Source: Martinezella lusitana (GTDB taxonomy: Bacteria; Pseudomonadota; Alphaproteobacteria; Rhizobiales; Rhizobiaceae). From it: DNA of 64,000 nucleotides. This document shows positions 46,291 to 57,021 of the stretch, piece by piece. A program made the position numbers and the translations under genes. Every line of letters begins with the position of its first letter. Within the stretch, counting starts at the first letter, position 1. Location: the NCBI RefSeq assembly GCF_010668395.1, contig NZ_WUEY01000007.1:62001-126000 (forward strand), given 5' to 3'. The notes beneath the pieces are model-generated. The model saw nothing but the letters and a program-made list of their open reading frames with translations, did no database searches and was not told where the DNA came from.

Positions 46291-46318
46291 GGCGCAACGA
46301 AAAAATGGATGAGAGCCC

Positions 46319-49804
<3,486 letters not shown>

Positions 49805-50101
49805 CAGGTGGAATTCGCCGGGACGGATGTGAGAAACGATAGCCAGCTCACATTCATCCCGGCTTCGGCCGGCCGATGTGACGTTGATAAAAGACGCCTC
49901 TTCGCCGGTCGCGGCTAATGGGCTTCGGTATGGATGAGGCAGGAACGGCATTCCTTAAAGCATCGAATTTTCTGGAAATCGGCTGTCGCAATCTGCTATA
50001 GATGCAAAAGTTATGGCTCTACTGGTTCCGAAGTACCGCTTCGGAACCTGTTTTCTTTTGTGTGTGCGGAAGAGCAGCGCAGGGAGTGAAGGACAAGGCA
50101 A
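49805..50101 (+). other. carB-greA intergenic region (297 bp)
   Basis: Non-coding. Contains a possible greA promoter near 49985-50001 (CTATAG as -10) and the terminator hairpin described next. No sign of a gene. Confidence 0.4.
50024..50058 (+). terminator. Terminator hairpin in greA leader
   Basis: GGTTCCGAAG (50024-50033) and CTTCGGAACC (50039-50048), perfect 10-bp stem with loop TACCG, then TGTTTTCTTTT. It sits 220 bp after carB and 44-78 bp before the greA ATG. In E. coli a leader terminator makes the GraL RNA from the greA promoter; a similar role is possible. Confidence 0.7.
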
Positions 50102-50578
50102 ATGGTTGAAAAGGTACCGATGACACAGAACGGGTTCGTCAAGCTGCAGGAAGAACTGCGCTGGCGTCAGCAGGAAGAGCGCCCGCGAATCATCGAGGCA
50201 ATTGCGGAAGCACGCGCCCATGGCGATCTGTCCGAAAATGCCGAGTACCACGCTGCCAAGGAAGCACAGAGCCACAACGAAGGCCGTATCAGCGAACTCG
50301 AAGATCTGACCGCGCGTGCGGAAGTCATCGACCTCACCAAGATGTCCGGCTCGAAGATCAAGTTCGGCGCGAAGGTGAAGCTCGTCGATGAAGACACCGA
50401 GGAAGAGAAGGTCTATCAGATCGTCGGCGATCAGGAAGCCGACGTGAAGGCAGGCCGCATCTCCATCTCCTCGCCGATCGCGCGTGCGCTGATCGGCAAG
50501 GAAGTCGGCGATTCCATCGAGGTCAATGCACCCGGCGGCGCCAAGGGCTACGAAATCCTCTCCATTACCTGGGGCTGA
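50102..50578 (+). CDS. greA: Transcription elongation factor GreA
   Basis: 158 aa, normal length. N-terminal coiled coil carrying the acidic tip in HGDLSENAEYHAAKEAQ (residues about 40-56). C-terminal FKBP-like domain with KIKFGAKVKLVDEDTEEEK and SISSPIARALIGKEVGD. It rescues backtracked RNA polymerase by stimulating transcript cleavage. Start at ATG 50102; Met7 is an alternative. lpsB follows after 6 bp. Confidence 0.98.
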   Translation: MVEKVPMTQNGFVKLQEELRWRQQEERPRIIEAIAEARAHGDLSENAEYHAAKEAQSHNEGRISELEDLTARAEVIDLTKMSGSKIKFGAKVKLVDEDTEEEKVYQIVGDQEADVKAGRISISSPIARALIGKEVGDSIEVNAPGGAKGYEILSITWG

Positions 50579-50584
50579 TCGCCC

Positions 50585-51664
50585 GTGCGCGATCGCGATT
50601 CAGCGCATGCAAGCGATCTCGCTGAGATCGAAATCATAGCAACGAATTTCAAACGCCGGCTTTCCGGCGTTACCTCCACGATCGTGCAATTGATCCCCAA
50701 ACAGGTCGAGCTGGGCTATCATGTCGCCACGCTCGGCCCCGGCCTGCCCGAGGAGTTGCCAAGGCTCGGCTGGCTCAGACTGCCAGGCCTCTGGATGCGG
50801 CCGCGCCGCTATCGCGTACGCATCTGGCATGCCCGCCGCAACAACGAAATGCTTGTGGGCCTGTTGCTGCGCTCCATTCTGCGCATGCCTCTCAAGCTGG
50901 TTTTCACCTCGGCAGCCCAGCGCCGCCACACCGGCTATACGCGCTGGCTCATCCGCCGCATGGATGCGGTGATCGCGACCAGCACCCGTTCGGGCAGTTT
51001 TCTCCAGGTGCCGCACACCGTCATTCAGCACGGCGTCGATCTCAACCGCTTTCATCCACCCGAAAAGCCCGACGACCGCATGGCCGCGACCGGACTGCCC
51101 GGCACCTATATGATCGGCTGCTTCGGCCGCGTCCGACACCAGAAGGGCACTGACCTTTTCGTCAAGGCAATGATCGAGCTTCTGCCACGCTATCCGGACT
51201 GGACGGCTGTGGTCTGCGGCCGCGTCACGGCCGAACATCGCGGCTTCGGTGACGAGCTGGAGAAGATGGTGGCAGCCGCGGGCCTTGCCGACCGCATCCG
51301 CTTCATGGGCGAAGTCGACGATATCAAGCCCTGGTATCGCCGCGCCACCCTCTACGTTGCCCCTTCCCGCAACGAAGGCTTCGGCCTGACGCCGCTTGAA
51401 GCCATGGCCTCCCGCACGGCGGTCGTCGCCTCGGATGCCGGCGCTTATGCCGAGATGATCGTTCCGGGCGAGACCGGCGCCGTCGTGCCCGCGGGTGATG
51501 GCGAGGCTCTGACCAAGGCAATCGCCTTCTATCTGGCCAATCCGGAGGAGGCGCTTCGCCATGGCGAGAATGGCGTGCGCCATGTGCGCAGCGAATTCGC
51601 GCTGGAAAAGGAAGCGACCGCTATCGGCGACGTTTACAAGCGCCTGCTCGTCGCCAACAAATAG
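50585..51664 (+). CDS. lpsB: LPS core glycosyltransferase (LpsB/LpcC type)
   Basis: 359 aa, GTG start at 50585, six bases after greA. GT4-family GT-B fold: N-terminal LSGVTSTIVQLIPKQVELGY, C-terminal nucleotide-sugar site GCFGRVRHQKGTDLFVKAM and EX7E-type APSRNEGFGLTPLEAMASR. Location right after greA matches Sinorhizobium lpsB, orthologue of the R. leguminosarum mannosyltransferase LpcC, which adds mannose to Kdo in the LPS core. Cytoplasmic face of the inner membrane. Confidence 0.9.
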   Translation: MRDRDSAHASDLAEIEIIATNFKRRLSGVTSTIVQLIPKQVELGYHVATLGPGLPEELPRLGWLRLPGLWMRPRRYRVRIWHARRNNEMLVGLLLRSILRMPLKLVFTSAAQRRHTGYTRWLIRRMDAVIATSTRSGSFLQVPHTVIQHGVDLNRFHPPEKPDDRMAATGLPGTYMIGCFGRVRHQKGTDLFVKAMIELLPRYPDWTAVVCGRVTAEHRGFGDELEKMVAAAGLADRIRFMGEVDDIKPWYRRATLYVAPSRNEGFGLTPLEAMASRTAVVASDAGAYAEMIVPGETGAVVPAGDGEALTKAIAFYLANPEEALRHGENGVRHVRSEFALEKEATAIGDVYKRLLVANK

Positions 51665-51672
51665 GCGGCCGA

Positions 51673-52596
51673 TCAGCGACCGAGGTCGATATGATTGCGT
51701 TCGATGAAATCGATCATCGAACGATCGTCGACCATGTCTTCCTCGATGCTCTTGACGACCGACAGGACCTTGTCCCGATATTTCGTCGCATTGCTATCGT
51801 AGGCCCATCCCCGCGCCAGCTTCTCCATCAACTCCTGCCGGGATTTCGTATAGTAGTGGTTGAGCTGCAGGAAACGGTTCGAATAGAATTCGGGGGACTT
51901 CCGCGCCCGCCGCGTAAACCGCTTACCGGCGTCATTGGCGGTGAGATCGCCGTAAGCACGCGTCTGGAATTGATGCACGCTGACCTCGGTCACTTCGCAA
52001 GGATCGACGATGCATTTGAAATTGCTGACACTTTCCTTTGTTGTCATCGGATCGGCGCCACGCATCGTATAGTTCAGGGTCAGGGGCCCATCAGGCGGCG
52101 TCTCATGGCCGCTGGTCGCGAACATATGCCAGGGCAGCGACACATTCGGAAAATCTCCGACCGCGTCCAGCGCCTGCTCGACGGTCGCCGCTTCCTTCGG
52201 CAGCAGGAATTCGTCGACATCGATGAACGCCATCCACCGATAGTCACCGCCGAAGTTCAGTATGGCATGTGCGAAAGTGATGACCTGGCCGTTCAGCATT
52301 GCCGATGTCGCCGCGTCGCGCATGCGCCCGGCCCAGGGAATGATCGTCAGCGCGTCTTCATTCAGCAGGCTGCGAAGAATTATGCGCGTCTCGTCCACGG
52401 AGCCGTTGTCATAGATATAGAAGTGACGAATGCCGACTGCCTGGTGGAAGCGGACCCATTCCTCGATGTAGCGAGCCTCGTTCTTCACGCAGGCGGCAAT
52501 GGCGATGCCGTGGCGCCCTGCCCGTGGCTCGGGCGGATCGATGGCCAGTTTCTTGGCATCGGACGCTTTCGGTTTCAGCCAGCGCATGAGCTTCAT
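51673..52596 (-). CDS. GT2/GT92-like glycosyltransferase
   Basis: 307 aa. GT-A features: AIAACVKNEARYIEEWVRFH at residues about 31-50, IYDNGSVDETRIILRSLL, and the metal-binding DVD in WMAFIDVDEFLLP near residue 145. The GT92 (DUF23)-like pattern continues with the C-terminal NHYYTKSRQELMEKLARGWA. Convergent with lpsB and 8 bp away. Likely adds a sugar to the LPS core or another surface glycan (inference from position). Confidence 0.88.
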   Translation of the reverse strand: MKLMRWLKPKASDAKKLAIDPPEPRAGRHGIAIAACVKNEARYIEEWVRFHQAVGIRHFYIYDNGSVDETRIILRSLLNEDALTIIPWAGRMRDAATSAMLNGQVITFAHAILNFGGDYRWMAFIDVDEFLLPKEAATVEQALDAVGDFPNVSLPWHMFATSGHETPPDGPLTLNYTMRGADPMTTKESVSNFKCIVDPCEVTEVSVHQFQTRAYGDLTANDAGKRFTRRARKSPEFYSNRFLQLNHYYTKSRQELMEKLARGWAYDSNATKYRDKVLSVVKSIEEDMVDDRSMIDFIERNHIDLGR

Positions 52597-52653
52597 TCCT
52601 GCAACCTCACTTCAAACCTGCCGGCGCGGATCCCCGCCGTCCTCCGGCAAGCG

Positions 52654-53556
52654 TCACGCCTTCGCGGCGAACCTGTCGTCATAGCCGAAATCATATTTCA
52701 AGAGTGCCGAGACCGGAGAATAGTTGACGAAGGAGATGCCACGCTCGGCGGCAATCTCACGGGCAAGCACAAGATGCTCGATGATGCGGCCCTCGGCCCG
52801 CGCGATGCCGGAAAAGGCGGTATCGCCGCCGGTCTCATAGAAGCGAGGCTCGCCGGCATTGGAAATATCGATTCCCAGAAAGCCGATCTCACGCCGCGCG
52901 CAATAAAGGGCAAATTGGAGGGCCGACACGGCGACGGATCCACCCAGGAAAACGCCACGATCCGGCGAGAGCGAAAAACCAGCCGACCCTTCGGCATCCA
53001 GACGCACATATTGCAGCTTTTTGAGATCGTCGAGCGAACGGCGGCGAGCGCCGTACGGCTTGCGAATGTCGTCGATCAGAATGATCGTCTTGTCCGCCAG
53101 CCAGCTCTTGTCGATCTCGCAAAGCGCGCGCAGCACCGAGATGGAGAACAGGCAGAGCGAACCGGGCCCGATCTTCTTGCGCATCATGTCGATATGCCGC
53201 CAGACGAAGCGCTCGTCCTCGATGGCGATGGCCAGCGGCTCGTCGATCTGATTGCCGATCGTTCCGATGGCACCGTTGAGAAGAATGGCGCTTCCGGGTT
53301 CCAGCCCCCTCAGGTCGCAATCGCGAATCGATGGCCCCGAACCGACGATATAGATCGTGTCGCCGGAGCGCTCCCGCAGCCGGTCCATGCCGGCAAGACT
53401 CGCGACTTTGACCCCGCGATAGTGCACCTCGCTGATATTCTGGCTGCGAACGATGCTGAGCCCCGGGAACCAGTCCTGTACATGAGCCAGCGAACCGCCC
53501 AGGAAAAGGCGCACGCCGGATTTGATCAGCGACCTGTGCCAGGGGCGATCCGCCAT
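52654..53556 (-). CDS. Putative sialyltransferase-like (GT42-resembling) protein of the LPS locus
   Basis: 300 aa, no signal peptide. The Rossmann-type N-terminal motif IYIVGSGPSIRDCDLRGL is followed by N in ILLNGAIG. The C-terminal part reads GVFLGGSVAVSALQFALYCA, then IGFLGIDISNAGEPRFYE, then ISFVNYSPVSALLKYDF. This order (GxGPS...D...L...N; G-x-x-x-AxxxA; GID; SPxSxL) parallels Campylobacter Cst-type sialyltransferases, and also DUF115 proteins. Lies between a GT gene and lrp, so a role in LPS decoration is plausible. Start uncertain. Confidence 0.6.
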   Translation of the reverse strand: MADRPWHRSLIKSGVRLFLGGSLAHVQDWFPGLSIVRSQNISEVHYRGVKVASLAGMDRLRERSGDTIYIVGSGPSIRDCDLRGLEPGSAILLNGAIGTIGNQIDEPLAIAIEDERFVWRHIDMMRKKIGPGSLCLFSISVLRALCEIDKSWLADKTIILIDDIRKPYGARRRSLDDLKKLQYVRLDAEGSAGFSLSPDRGVFLGGSVAVSALQFALYCARREIGFLGIDISNAGEPRFYETGGDTAFSGIARAEGRIIEHLVLAREIAAERGISFVNYSPVSALLKYDFGYDDRFAAKA

Positions 53557-53560
53557 CCGC

Positions 53561-54028
53561 CTAGAGCTCCACCAGACCGAGCTTCTTGACCTGTCGAATG
53601 GTCAGCATGGTGCGCACGGTGTCGACATGCTCGTTCGCGGTCAGAACTTCGATGACGAAATCCTGGAAGCGGGTGAGATTTTCCGCAACGCAGTGCAGCA
53701 GGAAATCGCTGTCGCCCGAGACCATCCACGCCTGCCGCACCAACGGCCAGGCAGAAGTGGCACTGGCGAAAGCCTTGAGATTGGCCTCGGACTGATGCTT
53801 GAGGCCAACCATGCAGAACGCCACGAGATCGAAGCCCAGCTTCGGGCTGTTCAGCATGGCGTGATAACCTTCGATGACGCCGGCCTCCTCCAGCTTGCGC
53901 ACCCGGCGCAGGCATGGCGGCGCGGAAATGCCCACCCGGTCCGCAAGCTCGACGTTGGTCATCCGTCCGTCTCGCTGGAGTTCCCGCAGAATCTTGATAT
54001 CGATGGCATCGAGCTCAGCGCGAAGCAC
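53561..54028 (-). CDS. lrp: Lrp/AsnC-family regulator
   Basis: 155 aa. N-terminal HTH at residues about 5-60 (LDAIDIKILRELQRDGRMTN, ELADRVGISAPPCLRRVRKL). C-terminal RAM ligand-binding domain at about 70-150. Located at the far end of the LPS locus from greA, as in Sinorhizobium where lrp closes the greA-lps cluster. The 52654-53556 gene starts 5 bp after its stop, so the two may be co-transcribed. Confidence 0.93.
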   Translation of the reverse strand: MLRAELDAIDIKILRELQRDGRMTNVELADRVGISAPPCLRRVRKLEEAGVIEGYHAMLNSPKLGFDLVAFCMVGLKHQSEANLKAFASATSAWPLVRQAWMVSGDSDFLLHCVAENLTRFQDFVIEVLTANEHVDTVRTMLTIRQVKKLGLVEL

Positions 54029-54267
54029 TTTTATTGCCTTTCTTTAATTCCCCCTCGCCAGCTTCTATATAAGGCACGGAAATACGCAAGAAAGTTTCTC
54101 CTGCGTAACCGATTCTTACACAAAGCAGATTTGCTCTGTTGGTAATGCAAGGCTGCCCTTGAATAAATGCATAAGGCAATCATAAATGAAGCGGCTGATC
54201 GCGAAATCGCCTGCTTTGCGCGTTTGAAGCCGCGGTTTCCCAATCGCCGAAATTGAAAGGACTGACT

Positions 54268-55242
54268 ATGCCTGCCCGCCACACGAAGGTGCTCATCATC
54301 GGCTCCGGCCCAGCCGGCTATACCGCCGCGGTTTATGCCGCGCGAGCGATGCTACAGCCCGTTCTGATCGCTGGTCTGGAACAGGGCGGCCAGTTGATGA
54401 TCACGACGGATGTCGAGAATTATCCGGGCTTTGCCGATCCGATCCAGGGCCCGTGGCTGATGGAGCAGATGCTGCTGCAGGCCCAGCATGTCGGCGCCGA
54501 AATCGTCAACGACCTCGTAACCGAGGTCGACACCAGCCAGCGTCCTTTCGTCGCCCGCACCGATAGCGGCCAGGTATGGACCGCCGACACCCTCATTATT
54601 GCCACGGGCGCCAAGGCCAAATGGCTGGGCATCGAGAGCGAACAGCACTTCCAGGGCTTCGGCGTATCGGCTTGCGCCACCTGCGATGGCTTCTTCTATC
54701 GCAACAAGGATGTGATCGTGGTCGGCGGCGGCAACAGCGCCGTCGAGGAGGCGCTCTATCTCTCCAACATCGCCAAGTCGGTGACGGTCGTTCATCGCCG
54801 TGATTCCTTCCGCGCCGAAAAAATCCTGCAGGAGCGCCTTTTCGCCAAGGCAAACGTCAAGATTCTCTGGAATACCGAAGTCGCCGAAATCACCGGCGCG
54901 TCGGCCAAGCCGCCGATGCCGCCGTCCGTGACAGGCGCGCGCCTGCGCGATGTGCGCACCGGCGCCGTCACCGAAACGACGATCGACGGCGTATTCGTCG
55001 CGATCGGTCATGCTCCGGCGACCGAACTCTTCAAGGGCAAGTTGAAACTCAAGGACAATGGCTATCTCTGGACCGCTCCCGATTCGACCGCGACCACCGT
55101 CGAAGGCATCTATGCCGCCGGTGACGTGACCGACGATACGTTCCGACAGGCGATCACGGCGGCGGGGATGGGCTGCATGGCGGCGCTTGAGGCGGAACGC
55201 TACTTGACAGGGCACATGCCCGTCGCCGTGGCTGCGGAGTGA
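54268..55242 (+). CDS. trxB: Thioredoxin reductase
   Basis: 324 aa from ATG 54268 (GAAAGGA upstream). FAD motif IIGSGPAGYTAAVYAA, redox-active Cys pair in GVSACATCDGFFYR, NADPH motif VVGGGNSAVEEALYL, and C-terminal GIYAAGDVTDDTFRQAITAA. Reduces thioredoxin with NADPH. lsrB follows 23 bp after its stop, so the two are probably co-transcribed, as in Sinorhizobium and Agrobacterium. Confidence 0.98.
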   Translation: MPARHTKVLIIGSGPAGYTAAVYAARAMLQPVLIAGLEQGGQLMITTDVENYPGFADPIQGPWLMEQMLLQAQHVGAEIVNDLVTEVDTSQRPFVARTDSGQVWTADTLIIATGAKAKWLGIESEQHFQGFGVSACATCDGFFYRNKDVIVVGGGNSAVEEALYLSNIAKSVTVVHRRDSFRAEKILQERLFAKANVKILWNTEVAEITGASAKPPMPPSVTGARLRDVRTGAVTETTIDGVFVAIGHAPATELFKGKLKLKDNGYLWTAPDSTATTVEGIYAAGDVTDDTFRQAITAAGMGCMAALEAERYLTGHMPVAVAAE

Positions 55243-55265
55243 TGCAGCCGATGAGGGGAAACGGC

Positions 55266-56162
55266 ATGCCATTGGATTGGGACAAGCTGCGTATTTTTCA
55301 CGCGGCTGCCGAAGCGGGTTCGTTCACGCATGCGGCGGATAAACTGCATCTGTCCCAGTCCGCAATCAGCCGACAGGTCAGCGCGCTTGAGCAGGACGTC
55401 GGTATAAAACTCTTCCATCGCCACGCGCGCGGCCTCATCCTGACCGAACAGGGTGAGCTGCTCTACCGCACCGCACACGACGTTTTGCTGAAGCTCGAAA
55501 CGGTCAAGATGCAACTGACCGAGACGACCGACAAGCCGAGCGGCAAGTTGCGCGTGACGACGACGGTTGGCCTCGGCCAGGGCTGGTTGACCGACAAGAT
55601 CCAGGAGTTCCTGCAGCTCTATCCCGATATGCAGATCCAGCTCATCCTCGACAACGAGGAGCTGGATGTGAACATGCGCCATGCCGATTGCGCCATCCGT
55701 CTGCGCCAGCCGCAACAGTCGGACCTGATCCAGCGCAAGCTTTTCACCGTGCACATGCACGTCTATGCGGCCCCCTCCTACATCAACCGCTACGGCGAGC
55801 CGCAGTCGGTGGAGGATCTGGACAATCATCGCATCATCAGCTTTGGCGAACCGGCACCGAACTACCTGCTCGACGTCAACTGGCTGGAAATCGCCGGCCG
55901 GTCCTCCGATAACAAGCGCCTACCGCATCTGCAGATCAACAGCCAGACGTCGATCAAGCGCGCCTGCCTGCTCGGCATCGGCATCGCGGTGCTGCCGGAC
56001 TATATCGTCGGCCGCGACCCGGGCCTCATTCAGCTCGCGATCAATGCCGACGTTCCGTCCTTCGACACCTATTTCTGCTATCCCGACGAAATGAAAAACG
56101 CAGCTAAGCTCAAGGTTTTTCGTGATTTTATCGTGACGAAGGCTCGTAACTGGAATTTCTAG
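55266..56162 (+). CDS. lsrB: LysR-family regulator LsrB/VtlR
   Basis: 298 aa from ATG 55266 (GAGGGGA upstream); ATGs at 55241 and 55251 are less likely. HTH at residues about 1-60 (TLDWDKLRIFHAAAEAGS-like start, HAADKLHLSQSAISRQVSAL). Gene order trxB-lsrB-AbcR matches the S. meliloti lsrB and Brucella/Agrobacterium vtlR loci. LsrB affects LPS, redox balance and symbiosis; VtlR activates abcR2 and small DUF1127 genes. The AbcR genes lie directly downstream. Confidence 0.93.
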   Translation: MPLDWDKLRIFHAAAEAGSFTHAADKLHLSQSAISRQVSALEQDVGIKLFHRHARGLILTEQGELLYRTAHDVLLKLETVKMQLTETTDKPSGKLRVTTTVGLGQGWLTDKIQEFLQLYPDMQIQLILDNEELDVNMRHADCAIRLRQPQQSDLIQRKLFTVHMHVYAAPSYINRYGEPQSVEDLDNHRIISFGEPAPNYLLDVNWLEIAGRSSDNKRLPHLQINSQTSIKRACLLGIGIAVLPDYIVGRDPGLIQLAINADVPSFDTYFCYPDEMKNAAKLKVFRDFIVTKARNWNF

Positions 56163-56249
56163 CGAACGTAAGTCACTGATAACGAACATTTTTTACGACT
56201 AATATATCAGCCGCGCGTATTATGCATAGCTGATATGCACAAAATAGAG

Positions 56250-56278
56250 TTGAAGCCTGCACATTTAACTACCATATC
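56250..56278 (+). promoter_or_regulatory. Promoter of first AbcR RNA
   Basis: TTGAAG (56250-56255), 17-nt spacer, CATATC (56273-56278), 7 nt before the predicted RNA start at 56285. TGCACAAA upstream (56236-56243) recurs before the second copy and could be an activator site. Confidence 0.55.
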
Positions 56279-56284
56279 GCACAT

Positions 56285-56400
56285 AGCTGATGCACACGGT
56301 GGCTTTTCCTCCCAGTTCCACCGCATTGGCTGTTCCCCTCTGGAGGTTTTTGACCTTCATACCTATAGGGCCCTGGTTTACTCCGGTGGCCCTTTTTTTT
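56285..56400 (+). ncRNA. abcR: AbcR-type trans-acting sRNA (alpha-r15 family), copy 1
   Basis: About 116 nt. Stem-loop 1: CGGTGG (56297-56302) pairs with CCACCG (56318-56323), exposing CTTTTCCTCCCAG, the anti-ribosome-site loop of AbcR RNAs. A second single-stranded CTGTTCCCCTCTGG follows. A terminator with outer arms AGGGCC/GGCCCT ends in eight T (56393-56400). AbcR RNAs work with Hfq to repress many ABC-transporter mRNAs. The position between lsrB and arsR matches S. meliloti SmrC15/SmrC16. Confidence 0.9.
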
Positions 56401-56452
56401 GCCTTTTTGACGCCGGCGTCGCAAACGCATAACTGCCATGCACAAAAAAGCA

Positions 56453-56481
56453 TTGCGCACTGCACAAATTAGCATCATAAC
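56453..56481 (+). promoter_or_regulatory. Promoter of second AbcR RNA
   Basis: TTGCGC (56453-56458), 17-nt spacer, CATAAC (56476-56481), 7 nt before the RNA start at 56488. TGCACAAA at 56461-56468 lies between the boxes and TGCACAAA at 56439-56446 just upstream. Confidence 0.55.
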
Positions 56482-56487
56482 GCACAC

Positions 56488-56604
56488 AGCTGATGCACAC
56501 GGTGGCTTTTCCTCCCAGTTCCACCGCATTGGCTGTTCCCCTCTGGAGGTTTTGACCTTCACACCTATAAGGGCCCTGGTTCATTCCGGTGGCCCTCTTT
56601 TTTT
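56488..56604 (+). ncRNA. abcR: AbcR-type trans-acting sRNA (alpha-r15 family), copy 2
   Basis: About 117 nt and nearly identical to copy 1; the first 66 nt match exactly, with a handful of changes after that. Same anti-ribosome-site loop (TTTTCCTCCCAG, 56507-56518), same CTGTTCCCCTC element, and a terminator ending in seven T (56598-56604). It has its own promoter, so it is a separate gene rather than part of one transcript. Confidence 0.9.
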
Positions 56605-56725
56605 GCCCAATTTCTAAGCATTCGTATTGGCTGCCTTGCAAAAATAATCTTTCGCAGCACCCTTGATATATCGAGACGCGTCGATACATAAATCGAAATT
56701 ATTCGATATTGACGCAGTGAACATC

Positions 56726-57019
56726 ATGGACAAGAACGAGATACTGAAGGCGCTGGCTCATCCAGGCAGGCTCGAGATACTCAGCCACCTCAAAGATCCC
56801 CAGGCTCATTTTCCGACACAGGAGCATCCGCTCGAGCTCGGTGTCTGCGCTAGCCAGTTCGAACGCTGCGGCCTGTCGCAATCCACGGTCTCGGCACATC
56901 TGGGCACGCTGCACCGGGCCGGCCTGGTGACGACGCGGCGCCTTGGTCAATGGATCTTCTATAAGCGCAACGAGGAAACCATCGCGGAATTCCTCGACGC
57001 CCTGCAAAAGGAACTCTGA
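56726..57019 (+). CDS. ArsR-family regulator
   Basis: 97 aa from ATG 56726; the frame opens at 56663. Winged HTH at residues about 10-85 (ILKALAHPGRLEILSHLKDP, CGLSQSTVSAHLGTLHRAGL). It lacks the ELCVCDL metal motif of ArsR, but has Cys in GVCASQFERCGLSQ, which could sense thiol-reactive compounds. First gene of a three-gene operon; the MFS gene starts 2 bp after its stop. Corresponds in position to S. meliloti SMc01226. Confidence 0.9.
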   Translation: MDKNEILKALAHPGRLEILSHLKDPQAHFPTQEHPLELGVCASQFERCGLSQSTVSAHLGTLHRAGLVTTRRLGQWIFYKRNEETIAEFLDALQKEL

Positions 57020-57021
57020 AC

